Shown: positions 9,693 to 20,526 of the stretch, piece by piece
Layout of the letters: each line of letters begins with the position of its first letter
Numbering within the stretch: position 1 is the stretch's first letter
From: Favolaschia claudopus
Taxonomy: Eukaryota > Basidiomycota > Agaricomycetes > Agaricales > Mycenaceae
DNA: 64,000 bases
Assembly: GCA_037176885.1 (NCBI GenBank)
Contig: JAWWNJ010000067.1
Location: 1,116,001 to 1,180,000, forward strand
Direction: 5' to 3'
Made by a program: the position numbers and the translations under genes
The notes under the pieces: model-generated
What the model was told of the DNA's origin: nothing
Database searches by the model: none
The model's input: the letters and a program-made list of their open reading frames with translations, nothing else

Positions 9693-11833
9693 TTGAGAAG
9701 GACCGATCAAATTGATTATCTGGCAGATCAGGCTATTTCAAGCGCGACCATCTCTTCAACTCACTACCCAATCGAACCCTAATCGCTACCGGGATGCACT
9801 CTATAGTATATACAAGAGGCCGAAGTAATCTATCCAAAGACTCGGATTTTTCTATCCGCCCGATCATTCAACTATACTGGATCGAAAACTCACCGTGGTT
9901 TTATGTAAATTCAGAAATTTACTAGCGCAATTAAATGTTTGAACAGTAGCTCCCCAGTTCCTCTGCAGTCTGTAGAGAGCAAGGAGTCCATGACTCCAAT
10001 TAGTTCCTCTAAGTGCGGCACAATTTCGATCTTAATTTTCAACCGTGACGTTTTGTGACATAGACGAAAACCCCCGGAAAGAAAAAGGGCATTTGTACAC
10101 TGGGCAAATTTCGTGCGCTGAATCCAGAAGAAGTAGTTCAATCTATAATTCGAATCCCACTTGCCGCTTTTGATAGAAATATCACAGACTGAAACAAGGA
10201 ATCTTTCCCGACTTGAAGAAATTGTACTGAGTCACTGCTGGAGGTCCGGGGTCAGAGTCATCGATTTGACGGATCGGAATGTATCTTCTTTTCGTTACTT
10301 GGCATGGCAGGAAATCGTACGTTTATTCTGATATTGGGCTCATTTTAACTTAGAAGCAGAACTAGTAGCGCTATAGCCAAGTAAAGGTCGCGATACCAAT
10401 ACAGCTACTACCGCACGGATCCTTATGTAAAATACTAGTAGTCGTCCTGAAAACTCCACCTTTTATGACTGACGTAGTCCGGCAGCGTTCACTAATACCA
10501 ATTGGGCGGCGATTGGCCGAGAGTTTGGCAGCATCGAAATCTTGACGTGGAGCCCCGCCGCTGTCTGTACTCGACTCGATCGAGCATCTCATTCCACGAT
10601 AAGAAATGGGGGGAGGAGCACGCGTGTGGGTGGGTAGGTAGTGGTATCGGCGCGTGCGAAGTCGTTGAATGGCGAGGCGCGGGAGAAGCGGAGTGACGAG
10701 GCGGGTGTGATACCGTAGATGACATCGGCGTGATTTGAGGTGGGTAGGGAAGGCGTGCGCTCGAGTTGACGGTGGGAGGAGAGGAGAGCGCCAGTAGATC
10801 AGGAGACTTGAAGGGGAGGAGGTGGTGCAGCGATGTGGCGTTGAGGAGAACAGCTGCGACGGGGATATGATGGAGGGCGGGGTTGATGGGCGGGAGGTCG
10901 TCAAGAGTGGTGAGGGCGAGGTAGTGAGTGAGGTGATGCGGTGGTGGGCGGGCGGGGTGTGGAGATTGAGCGCGCTCGTGTCGGACTGAGTCGTCGGTGG
11001 CGCGCTATTTGCATCCACAAAGTGAATCTCAAGGTAGCGCGTGTGGAAAGCGGTAAGCTTACCCTACAATATGGGGAGAGCGATGTGAGAGGTATCAGGC
11101 AGGATGTGAATGCCGGAGGCGGAGTGGTAGGCAAAAGTGTTGCATGGATGTCGGCGGACTTGGGCGGTGAGGGGACGGACTTGATAGGCGGCTGATCGAG
11201 GGTGCAGCAAGTCGATGATGGGCAACAATGGTCACCGAGAGCGAAGGCGAGCGGGGAGGGGCCGTGTAAGTTGAACAGGCACTGAGCGGTGCATTCGGCG
11301 GAGTTCATTGAGACGGCGGGTAGATGACGAATCGGGTGTAGATGTGGGCGCATTGGGCGGCAAGGCTAGCGGTGGAGTTGGCGGGGTGGGGTGTCGCCGC
11401 GTGAGATGGAGCGAGGTTGAGTGTATGGGCGTCATCAGCGTCAACGTCGAGTGAGTATTGCGCGAAAAGAAAAAAGGGCAAGGCCACGCACTCAGCGACT
11501 CGGAATCGCGAAGTAAACGGGGTCAATCTTCTGTGACCCTGTTAAAGGGGAAGGCGTGCACCGAGACCGTAAGCCGCGAAACGGGTGGAAGAGGTGGAGG
11601 CCGTCGAGAAAGCGGGGTGTAGAGGATGTCGAGGGCAGCGACAAAGTGCGGATCAATCCCGGAAAAACCCAACCGCTGACCCGTCTTCTGCTTTCAGGTT
11701 GATGCAGCTTTGCTTCTGCTTCCTTCATCTGCGCAATGGCGGCCCGACCACTCTCCCCGACGCTCCGCCCGCTTCGAAATCCACCTATAAAGCCCCTCGA
11801 GCCATAGTCGTGTGGCAAGTTAACTTCTGGAAC
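9693..11833. other. Long intergenic region without a supported gene
   Basis: The first part is AT-rich. From about 10.5 to 11.5 kb the plus strand is strongly G-rich and purine-rich. On the minus strand this gives long reading frames full of Ser, Thr, Pro and His (10371-11018, 10901-11353), but they lack splice logic, domain signs or a start context, so I treat them as compositional. The final 50 bp is the GH43 promoter. Confidence 0.5.
11786..11791 (+). promoter_or_regulatory. TATA box of the GH43 gene
   Basis: CCTATAAAGCCC lies about 48 bp before the chosen ATG at 11834, which argues against using the longer upstream open frame. Confidence 0.6.
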
Positions 11834-13597
11834 ATGTTCTCGCCGTGCTGGCATATTTTCGGCATCATTGCCACCAGCCTGAGCGCTCTTGTGCTCGCCG
11901 ACGCTGCTGCTGGCAACAATACACACCTCAATCCGACCATCCCCGGCTGGCACAGCGATCCCAGCTGCGTTTTTGTCCCGGAATGGGACGACACTTTCTT
12001 CTGTGTCACTTCCACCTTTCTCGTTACGCCGGCCATTCCGATCCACGCGAGTAAAGACCTAGTCAACTGGCGGCTCGCAAGCCACGCACTAAATAGGGAG
12101 ACTCAGTGGCCGCATTTTAACACTACAGGCCAAAACGAGGGTATATTCGCCATCACTCTCCGTTTTCATCAAGGTACATTCTATGCCATCACCTTTTTCG
12201 TCTCGGACGGAAGCAACCCTTTGCCTCCGGGCCTGCTGTTCAAAACAACCGACCCGTTCGATGACGCGGCGTGGAGCGATCCCGTCCTTTTCCGGCCGGG
12301 GAACATAGATCCTGATCTCTTTTGGGACGACGATAACGTCCCGTACATGACTTGCGCGGAAAGTTTCATCTCCACCATCGACCTAGACACGGGGGCTCTC
12401 GGTCCCGTAACACAGCTGTGGAATGGCACAGGGGACCGGAATCCCGAGGGTCCACACATCTACAAGAAAGACGGGTGGTATTATCTCTTGATCGCAGAGG
12501 GCGGTACGGAGGTCAACCACACCGTCACGATGGCGCGTTCGCGCGACCTTACGGGAACATATGTGGGCTTCGAGGGCAATCCAGTGCTGACGAATAAAAA
12601 CACGGGTCAATATTTCCAAACCGTTGGCCACGCGGACCTCTTCAAAGACGGCAAAGGCAATTGGTGGGCTTCTGCGCTGGCTACGCGCTCCGGGCCCGAA
12701 TGGGTGAACTACCAAATGGGTCGCGAGATGGTCATAACGCCCGCTACGTGGGAGGAGGGCGAATTCCCCGTCATCTCCCCTGTGCGCGGCAGCGAGTCTG
12801 CATGGACTCTTCCCGTCCAGAAAGATGTCCGCGGACGCGGACCGATTTACGGTACCCCCGACGTATTCGACTTCGCACCCGGCAGCACTCTCCCCACGAA
12901 CCTCCTCTTCTGGCGCTGGCCCAATCTCGACTCATTCACCATCTCTCCCCCCGGTCATCCCAACACGCTGCGCATCTCCCCCTCCCCCGACATCAGCAGC
13001 GGCATCGACCCCATCTCGCTCATCGCCCGTCTCCAAACCGACACCCTTTTTGAATATAGCGTCGATGTGTCTTTCGCGCCGACGCAGTTCGACGAGGAGG
13101 CGGGGATCACGGTATTCTTGACGCAGCTTCAGCATATCGATCTGGGCATCGTTCAGGTTGCCGATAAATCGAATCATGACACGCTGCAACTCCGCCTTCG
13201 CACCACTGGCGGCGGGAATTTCGGCACGGCTCCTCCAGCTGTTGTCCACGCTATCCCAAACTCATGGCGTGCAGCGCCGATTACACTCACCGTCCGCGCG
13301 GATAACGACACCCATTATACGTTCTCGGCAAGTTCCAATTCAGGATTGGGTCGAATTGTGCTCGGAGCGTTACCGGCGACGATCGTGAGCGGGGGGACTG
13401 GACCCTTTACTGGTAAGTTCTCATTATTTCCCTTGAAGAATCCGGTGTTTGCTAACATACCTACTCCAGGTACGCTTCTCGGGGCTTATGCGACCGCGAA
13501 CAATGGGACGGGGACGACTCCAGCATATATATCACGTTGGAGGTATACAGGGATTGCACAAAAAATCGATAATCATACCTTTGTGCCGTCTTGGTAG
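11834..13597 (+). CDS. Secreted GH43 beta-xylosidase/arabinofuranosidase-like enzyme (568 aa)
   Basis: The start gives a signal peptide (hydrophobic ATSLSALVLADAAA) and sits just after a TATA box. The five-bladed propeller of GH43 follows: general base Asp in WHSDPSC, the pKa-modulating Asp in IDPDLFWDDD, and acid Glu in NPEGPHIYKKDGWYYLL. The blocks GHADLFKDGKGNWWAS and MGREM are typical of the beta-xylosidase-like subfamilies, and the C-terminal 250 residues look like the beta-sandwich (GH43_C2) that goes with them. One 57-nt intron (13413-13469) is a multiple of three and open, so the frame also reads through it; splicing joins FTG to TLLG. The product should act outside the cell on xylan or arabinoxylan side chains. 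Exact substrate is not determinable from sequence. Confidence 0.9.
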   Translation: MFSPCWHIFGIIATSLSALVLADAAAGNNTHLNPTIPGWHSDPSCVFVPEWDDTFFCVTSTFLVTPAIPIHASKDLVNWRLASHALNRETQWPHFNTTGQNEGIFAITLRFHQGTFYAITFFVSDGSNPLPPGLLFKTTDPFDDAAWSDPVLFRPGNIDPDLFWDDDNVPYMTCAESFISTIDLDTGALGPVTQLWNGTGDRNPEGPHIYKKDGWYYLLIAEGGTEVNHTVTMARSRDLTGTYVGFEGNPVLTNKNTGQYFQTVGHADLFKDGKGNWWASALATRSGPEWVNYQMGREMVITPATWEEGEFPVISPVRGSESAWTLPVQKDVRGRGPIYGTPDVFDFAPGSTLPTNLLFWRWPNLDSFTISPPGHPNTLRISPSPDISSGIDPISLIARLQTDTLFEYSVDVSFAPTQFDEEAGITVFLTQLQHIDLGIVQVADKSNHDTLQLRLRTTGGGNFGTAPPAVVHAIPNSWRAAPITLTVRADNDTHYTFSASSNSGLGRIVLGALPATIVSGGTGPFTGKFSLFPLKNPVFANIPTPGTLLGAYATANNGTGTTPAYISRWRYTGIAQKIDNHTFVPSW

Positions 13598-13825
13598 ATT
13601 GATGTGATGTATGTGTTTTTCCGCTGCAAAAAGGTTATGTACTAACGTGAGGAAAATCAGCTTCAGTATCATAATGGATGTACCCAAAACTTTGATCCAA
13701 TTTATTTGTTGTTCTCGTTGACTGATGCATTGTCGTGCAGAGTTGCTTCACAGAAAATATGAATTTGAATGCCATCAAAAAAAGAACAGTACAAGATCGT
13801 TTTTCGGAGACCAACGAAAATTCGT

Positions 13826-14800
13826 TTAAACCTGAATTCCTCTCGTATCGACAGCAATAACCTGCCCAGTTTGTGTCGTCACATACAGCGTCTGCTCCTG
13901 CGCCACGCTTCCCCGTCCGAATGCACCCGAGGTTGGACTATCGAACTCAACAGGGCTCCCCGCTCCATTGACTCTCCCCAGCAGTCCATTACTGTCAATA
14001 GGCGGGGAGAAAACCGTAAGCAAATTAGGATTAGTCGCGACCCACGCCCCTCCCTTCCCGTCGAACGTAAAATCGTCAAACTGCTCCGTTGCGTTCGCAG
14101 GCGATCCGAGAATCTCAACCCGTCCCGCCTGCGCTACATTTCCCCCCTGTACCGTGATGGGGACGCTCGCGAATGTCTGCTGGTCGGTATTGGTGAAGAA
14201 AAGGTCCCCGTTTCGAACGTGCAGTCCGTTGATTCCGAAGGGGGGTGTCGCACTGGCATCAGGCGCGAATGCAGCGTCTTTTGCTGCGATTCGGACTGCG
14301 CCTGTTTGTAGGTTGATTTGCCATACAAGTCCCGCGGCGGAATCCGAGCCGAGAACCAGGTCGGGTTCGCCTGGGACGGAGCCGAGCCCATCGAGGAATA
14401 TCGCATTGGGCACAGAGGCGGCTTGGTTGACGATGGGAGGCCCTTGGGTGCTGAGATCCACGCGCCATACAGCGATAGATCCCGGGAGGGCTGTGATGGT
14501 GGTAGTGTTCACGACGAGGGTGATGAGACCGTAGACGTCGGGCTGAACCTCTGTGATTCCGGCGAGAGTGACGTTCGGGAATGTGTGAATATTTTTGAGG
14601 GTTGGGTTAGCGACGGTGGGGTCGAGCATCATAAGTGTTGAGGACACCGGGGAAGTTATGAGAATGTTGCCGTTAGGTCGCACGGCGAGATTCTCGAAGA
14701 ATGCATCGGTAGGTGACTGGAAGATGAGTTTGGTGGGGAATGTGAGGCCCGCAGCTACCAGGACGGAGGAGAGGATGAGAAAGACGGGTATGTGCAGCAT
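13826..14800 (-). CDS. Secreted beta-propeller protein, copy A (324 aa)
   Basis: Single exon. The N-terminus is a signal peptide (IPVFLILSSVLVAAGL). The body is a repeat of short strand motifs (NLAVRPNGNILI, GITEVQPDVYGLI, INGLHVRNGDLFFTN, FDDFTFDGKGGAWVATN) that fits a six-bladed propeller of the SMP-30/gluconolactonase-like superfamily. No metal-ligand set or activity can be assigned with confidence. Several N-glycosylation sequons agree with secretion. It is one of two copies in a tandem duplication; the other is at 17101-18072. The upstream TATA-like motif seen in copy B is eroded here. Confidence 0.75.
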   Translation of the reverse strand: MLHIPVFLILSSVLVAAGLTFPTKLIFQSPTDAFFENLAVRPNGNILITSPVSSTLMMLDPTVANPTLKNIHTFPNVTLAGITEVQPDVYGLITLVVNTTTITALPGSIAVWRVDLSTQGPPIVNQAASVPNAIFLDGLGSVPGEPDLVLGSDSAAGLVWQINLQTGAVRIAAKDAAFAPDASATPPFGINGLHVRNGDLFFTNTDQQTFASVPITVQGGNVAQAGRVEILGSPANATEQFDDFTFDGKGGAWVATNPNLLTVFSPPIDSNGLLGRVNGAGSPVEFDSPTSGAFGRGSVAQEQTLYVTTQTGQVIAVDTRGIQV

Positions 14801-17100
14801 GGCAGGAGGAGCTGAATGAAAACGTCCACATCTGAAGGTGACTTATGTGGGGACGCGGGACGCGGGGATAGTTCGCGCGTTCAATCCATTGCTTCGGGGT
14901 GAGTACTCCATTCAAATAAGGAATCACTTGCCCTGAGATCATGGAGTGTGAGACAACGAAACCCACAACTGTCTTTCGTCCTTCGCTTACAGGTAATTCT
15001 GCAAAGGTTGAATTGATTCTGCGGACGTGCTCGCTTCTGTGTGCAGGTGAACCGGTCGAAACAAAAGGGCTAGTACTAAATGGACAGAGCCTCCGTGTGG
15101 TGTAAGTAATGAACGTTTGAACTCGTTTATAGTTCAGGCTTCTCTGTCAATGGTAAGGAAATAGACGAAGCGCTGTGAAAATTCTGCCAATCCTTCCCAT
15201 TTCCTGCAGACTTCAGCGCGGCGCTGAATAATCTACGAGCACGTCTCCGTTCAATCACTGTAACGTGTCTAGACGATGGGTTGGGAAACGCTGTCGGCAT
15301 AACCTCTAGCGCAGGCCATTCAGTGGTGCACGTAGCATGGTCCAACAGCGTAGAGGGTTCCTTGAAGTCGAAGATATCCTAAATGTGGTGGGTCGGCGAT
15401 TCTCTTTGAAAGAGAGCATATAATTCCTCCGCGGTCCAAAGTGGAGGCGGAGGGCTAAGAGATGAGGATTGGTTTTGATTATCGAGATGACTATTTGACA
15501 TATTGAATAAGGGTGCGCGTGGACATTCAACCTGCGAAAAGAGATTTCGAATTGAATGGTGGGAAGCCGTACGCGTTCTTGAGATACCATATGTACTGTA
15601 AAGTTTCTGTATGTGAGTTTGCAAAAGACTTGGCCCGCTCTGGAGTTGCCATGATGAATCTCGCCGCCAAGATTGATGTCATCCTGCGAACGGTTGAGAG
15701 TTGGCTCGCAGAAAAGGGCATATAATTCACGAGTCAATGAACGGCGCGATATAACTGTGTGCGTGGTTGCGGGCCTGATGGTGTACCGCATCAAGTGGGC
15801 TGATCTAAGTAAGATTAACAAACTCACTGAGGCGATCTAGATAAATATTGACGGATTAGGGACGGCAACATTGATGAGCGGGGTAGTGAATCCTAGAAGA
15901 GACAGCGGAATAGTAAAGAGAAGTTTCCGATGGGCTATTGAATGTATTCGACGCGTTATGATGACTGGGTATGGTGGTCAGCGACTCTGACCATAAAACG
16001 CGAGCAGTGCATACCAACATACAACGCTTGAAAGATCGTGTCAAAGCTCAGAGCAATATCGTCACGAATGTTGCAGCTATAGACGCCGCCACTTCAATTG
16101 ACTATTTGAAAGGATTCCCAATACACATGCCTCTGGAAATGTCCAATAGATGCACTGAGCATTCTCTTCGAATGTGAGCTTGTCGCTCGGAATGAAACTC
16201 GGGCCAGGCCACGCCGAACAAGATAACACTCTGGTATAACATCGAAGGGTATCGAGGAGAGACCAGACGACAGAGATGGGCTCGGTTTTCTTGTGCCCAG
16301 AGTCGGCGCTCATAGGTGAATGTTACGATGAAGTCGTATATCTAGATGGCTATGCCCTCAATGAGATTCTCATATCTCAGGAGAGGAGACGCGGGCTCAC
16401 CAGCTGCAGCTATGAGAACATGATTGGCCCAGACGATACTTCTAGAGAGTCCACCAAAGAGATGACGGTGGAGACTAACGGTAAATAATGTGCTTACTCG
16501 GAAGCTGAAGACATCGTAGCTGAGGACGAAGATTTGAGCGATTTAGGTGGTGGGAGGAGCTTCGAGTGACAACAGCCACATCGGCGAGCTGGATACTTTG
16601 ACGTGGGGAACCTCTATGCGATTCGTACGAAGCCAAGAAGCGTGATACAGGATGATATACTTACATAGATCGGACGAACTTTCACCGCCACAGAGCAAAA
16701 TGTAGAAGTCCCGAACATCGAAATGAAACAGGTCGGAAGAAACACTGGCTGCTAGGATTCTTCAAGATTTGTTCAAGGCCCGGGCTCATTGCACCAGACG
16801 AATCGTTCCGAGTTCAGAGCCACCTTAGTAGGTTTGGCTTCTGGAACAGTAACCAGTGCAGAGAAGGATCAAGATTTGGAGATCCAGCAAGAGATATGAT
16901 TTGCAGCACCGTATACAACATTGAGTTGTAGTTCCGATTTGGTTGTTGTGAAGGCATGATGAAGGTCAAGAACTAAGAGCGGTTGATGCCATGCTTTACA
17001 TCATCGAAATTTGATCTAAATCACGATTCATTGATGGTCTATCGCACGGGCGACTCGGCAGTTGGGGCTGAAGTGCTGAAACTAAAAAACCCTAACCGTT
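14801..17100. other. Duplicated spacer with gene remnants between propeller copies
   Basis: Positions about 14870-15145 and 15880-16190 match 18150-18415 and 18605-18890 in the second unit. Minus-strand frames in the duplicated part have hydrophobic stretches like decayed membrane-protein exons, but no continuous model can be built. A block at about 15148-15815 has no counterpart in the other copy and looks like an insertion. The rest up to 17.1 kb shows nothing I recognise. Confidence 0.55.
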
Positions 17101-18072
17101 CTAAACCCGAATTCCCTCCGTATCCACAGCAATGAGCTGCCCAGTCCGTGTCGTCACATACAGCGTCTGTTCCTGCGCAACGCTTCCCCGTCCGAATGCA
17201 CCCGAGGTTGGGTTAATGAACTCAACAGGGCTCCCCGCTCCATTGACTCTCCCCAGGAGTCCGTTACCTTGAATAGGCGGGGAGAACACTGTAAGCAAAT
17301 TAGGATTAGTCGTGACCCACACCCGTCCCTCGTCGTCGAACGCAAAATCGTCAAATTTCTCCGTCGCGTTGGCAGGAGATCCGAGAATCTCAACCTGTCC
17401 CGCCTGCACCACTACATTTCCCCCCTGTACCGTGATGGGGACGCTCGCGAATGTCTGCTGGTCGGTATTCGTGAAGAAAAGGTCCCCGTTTCGAATGTGC
17501 AGTCCGTTGATTCCGAAGGGGTGTGTGGCATTGACAGGCGCGAATGCAGCGTCTTCCGCTGCGATTACTGCGCCTGTTTGTAGGTTGATTTGCCATACAA
17601 GTCCCGCGGCGGGATCTGAGCCGAGAACTAGGTCGGGTTCGCCTGGGACGGAGCCGAGGCTATCGAGGAATATCGCGTTGGGCACAGAGGCGGCTTTGGT
17701 GACGATGGGGGGACCGTCGGTGCTGAGATCCACGCGCCATATGGCGGTAGATCCCGGAAGGGCTGTGGTAGTGGTGAAGTTGAGGACGAGGGTGATGAGC
17801 GCGTAGACGTCGGGCTGAACCTCCGTGATTCCGTTGAGAGTGACGTTCGGGAAAGTGTGAACACTTTCAAGTGTTGGATTAGCGACGGTGGGGTCGAGCA
17901 TCATGAGTGTCGACGACGACGGGGAAGATATAAGAATGTTGCCGTTGGGTCGGACGGCGAGGTTCTCGAAGAAGTCATTGGTAGGTGACTGGAGGACGAG
18001 TTTGGTGGGGAATGTGAGGGCCGCAGCTCCTAGTACGGAGGAGAGAATGAGAAAGACGAACATGCGCAGCAT
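17101..18072 (-). CDS. Secreted beta-propeller protein, copy B (323 aa)
   Basis: Single exon, closely similar to copy A throughout (signal peptide FVFLILSSVLGAAAL, then the same blade motifs). I start at 18072 because it lines up with the copy A start and the following Met is inside the signal peptide; a longer frame to 18147 exists but has no support. Differences are mostly conservative substitutions and small indels, so both copies look functional. A clear TATA-like box precedes this copy. Confidence 0.75.
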   Translation of the reverse strand: MLRMFVFLILSSVLGAAALTFPTKLVLQSPTNDFFENLAVRPNGNILISSPSSSTLMMLDPTVANPTLESVHTFPNVTLNGITEVQPDVYALITLVLNFTTTTALPGSTAIWRVDLSTDGPPIVTKAASVPNAIFLDSLGSVPGEPDLVLGSDPAAGLVWQINLQTGAVIAAEDAAFAPVNATHPFGINGLHIRNGDLFFTNTDQQTFASVPITVQGGNVVVQAGQVEILGSPANATEKFDDFAFDDEGRVWVTTNPNLLTVFSPPIQGNGLLGRVNGAGSPVEFINPTSGAFGRGSVAQEQTLYVTTRTGQLIAVDTEGIRV

Positions 18073-19762
18073 GGTAGGAGGAGCTGAATGAAAACATCCA
18101 CATATGAAGGTGTTTATATGGACGCTCGGGGCGTCGGGATATTTCACGCGTTCAATCCTTTGCTCGGGGGTGAGTACTCCATGCGACTGTCAGTTCTCAG
18201 GAATCACTTGCCCTGAGAGCATGGTGTGTGAGACAACGAAGCACACAACCGTCTTTCGTTCTCCGCTTACAGGTGATTCTGCGGAGGTTGAATTGATACT
18301 GCGGACGTGTTCGCTTGTTTGTGCAGGTGAACCGGTCGAAGCAAAAGGGCTAGTAAACGAACAGAGCCTCCGTGTAAGCAATGAACTCGTTTATAGTTCA
18401 GGCTTCTCGACAAACTCACTGATGAGGGTCTGGATAAATGCCGAGGCAATTGCGGTGCTAATGATCGCCTGCGAAACAAGACACCGTACTTGAAAGAAAG
18501 TAGCTTCCACGGCATTGATGAGAAATATGAGTCTGCTCAAGGTCATGAATACGTTCGCGAGGAGGACCAAAGCCACGGGGGTAATCAGTGCGAAAGACGA
18601 GAACGTCGCAACAGGCAGCGAATCCTAGAAGAGTCAGCGGAATAGTAAAGAGAAGTTCCAATGGGCTATTGAATGCATTCGACGCGTTATGGTGACTGGG
18701 TATGGCGATTAGCAATTCTGACTATAAAACGCGAGCAGTGCATACCAACATACGAGCTTGAAATATCATGGTAAACTCGGAGCAATATCGTCACGAATGC
18801 AGCTATCGACGCCGCCACTTCAATTGACCGTTTGAAAGGGGTTCCGAAACACATGCCGCTGGAAATTTGCAATAAATGCACTGAGCATCTCATTCCGACG
18901 GACCGACTGGGAGCGACAAACTCACGTTCGGATATCTACGGTGGCGCTGAGGAAACGTCGACGGTCCAGAATTCTCCGACCCACTGAGGGATAACTGCGC
19001 ACGGCATGACTGTATGTCTACAGAAATGTGGCGAAGTGAGGAGAGAAAAGTGGAGGACGGACAAGAATAGCGGCGAACTCGTTACCTCCCTACCGCATGA
19101 TTGATCCATACATGTTGCGAACAAAAAGAAGCCCGCAACGATGGAAAATGTTGCGTTGAGGCATCGTAAATAGTCAGGCTAGCCCGACTCCAGAATGGGT
19201 TGAAAATTTGGAGGATAGAATGGTCATATGCCAAGAATAGCGGAGAGACTACGCCTCATTCTACGGAGTCAGCTGTTTGTTGAGGCAGAGTCCATGCGAT
19301 TCAGCGCTATTTTGAGCCACTCGAAAGAGAGACTTAAATCATGAGACCGGGAATGGTATGCAGCCACGCCCTCCTTCCGTTCCGTGCACAGTTCCGCTGA
19401 CAAGAAGGTGTTGACAAATGTAGCTGCGACCAGATGGCACGAAATGTCCGCAAGTCGGACTCTCAAACGTTGGTGAATTGTTGTTGCACAGTGACTCAAA
19501 AAGCAGGTCAGCGCCGAGCGGAATCCAGATCCTTGGTTCGTGGTTACAGTATGATTGCTGCCTCTTGGGTGAGGACTTGAAAGCGTTCACTGGGGAAAAT
19601 CGAGGGGTTTGGAAGGGTCGAGAGCTGAGAGAACGGGATTGTCAGATTCGAATGTCACCAAAGTCGACCTGTTCAGAGATGACTTGATCCAGAGCGTCGT
19701 AGCGACTCAGACTGAGCGGAAAGCTGAACGGTGGCAAGACCACTCGACAACCACTCGATGAA
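18073..19762. other. Intergenic region with decayed minus-strand frames
   Basis: Hydrophobic minus-strand frames (18391-18576, 18458-18715, 18687-18893) resemble fragments of a multi-pass membrane protein, but splice sites connecting them do not keep a frame. I consider this a possible pseudogene. Nothing is clear from 18.9 to 19.76 kb. Confidence 0.4.
18108..18120 (-). promoter_or_regulatory. TATA-like box of propeller copy B
   Basis: The minus strand reads TCCATATAAACACC about 40 bp upstream of the start. The equivalent site of copy A reads CCACATAAGTCACC, so the core is altered there. Confidence 0.5.
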
Positions 19763-20526
19763 TTCCGCCGCATCAGTGACACCCGAATCGGGTAATTTGA
19801 TGGGGGCAGTGTTTGACCTTTGGTTGGCTCGTTATTGATCTCAAATTGATCTGAGGGGTTGGGAAGGAATGTGATGTGTAGAAAAGAGGTTGCAGTAAAT
19901 TGCGGCTTAGTATACGGGTTTGAACACAGGGAAGGGAGCGTGCTACTTTTCGAAGTTGCGAGTTCGATCCTTTCTATATGATTTTTTTGCTCCTTTATTA
20001 TAACTCTGCCAACGCATCGTTTGCTTTTAGGGTTAATGTTGCGTTCGTCCAGAACCCAGGATTTTTCTCGTTCACAGCTGGGTTCAAAGCCTGCTAGGGC
20101 CATGTTCAACGGCCTTCACTAACAAGCAGTTCAAGGTTTTGAGCCAATGTCTATGCTAAATAAAAAATATTCCGCCTTGTGGAAAACGGCAATGCTGGAG
20201 TTTCCCCAGCTGAGTAAATACCTCTTTAAAGCTGGTTAGCAGTCGGACACCATTGGCACCCCGCAAATTCGTCGCGAATATCAAATCTTACGGGAAGTTA
20301 CCCAGTGAAAGACTTATCAACAGATTTCAAGAGACCATGATTCTCCCTACCTACCTACCTACCTGCCCCCTGAAATCTACTAGGACGCTTGACATTCTAG
20401 AGCAAACTTGGCCTGTAAACAGAGAAAACGCGGCTGTGGTTGGGTGCGGTGAATTATGCCGTGATGTTGGCCAGCAACACCGCCCCCATCAAATTACCCG
20501 ATTCGGGTGTCACTGATGCGGCGGAA
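19763..20526. mobile_element. Inverted-repeat element (764 bp, 51-bp arms)
   Basis: Positions 19763-19813 (starting TTCCGCCGCATCAGTGACAC) recur as the reverse complement of 20476-20526 with one mismatch. No coding sequence is supported inside. There is no exact target duplication at the arm ends. An 18-bp imperfect direct repeat ending GTGGCAAGAC lies outside both arms (19723-19740 and 20540-20557). It could be a MITE or a deleted DNA transposon. Confidence 0.6.
20345..20367 (+). repeat. CCTA microsatellite
   Basis: About five tandem CCTA/CTAC units within the inverted-repeat element. Confidence 0.6.

Larger units (their letters stand above)
13826..18890. repeat. Tandem segmental duplication (two direct units)
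   Basis: Unit A starts at 13826 and unit B at 17101, in the same orientation. Similarity covers the propeller gene, its promoter, about 270 bp beyond it and a further block (15880-16190 against 18605-18890). Unit A is longer by about 670 bp, mainly because of the extra block at 15148-15815. Confidence 0.8.

Noticed and set aside
10371..11353. Long Ser/Thr/Pro/His-rich minus-strand frames
   Set aside because: They mirror a G-rich, purine-rich plus strand, overlap each other in different frames and have no domain, splice or promoter support.
18190..18900. Multi-pass membrane protein gene after propeller copy B
   Set aside because: Hydrophobic frames exist but no combination of splice sites keeps the reading frame; treated as decayed.
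19925..19995. tRNA-like stretch with box B (GAGTTCGATCC) and a T run
   Set aside because: The T stem and acceptor stem do not pair, and no convincing D arm was found; at best a decayed tRNA.
19642..20109. 155-residue minus-strand frame
   Set aside because: It crosses the left arm of the inverted-repeat element and the tRNA-like stretch; no homology signs.
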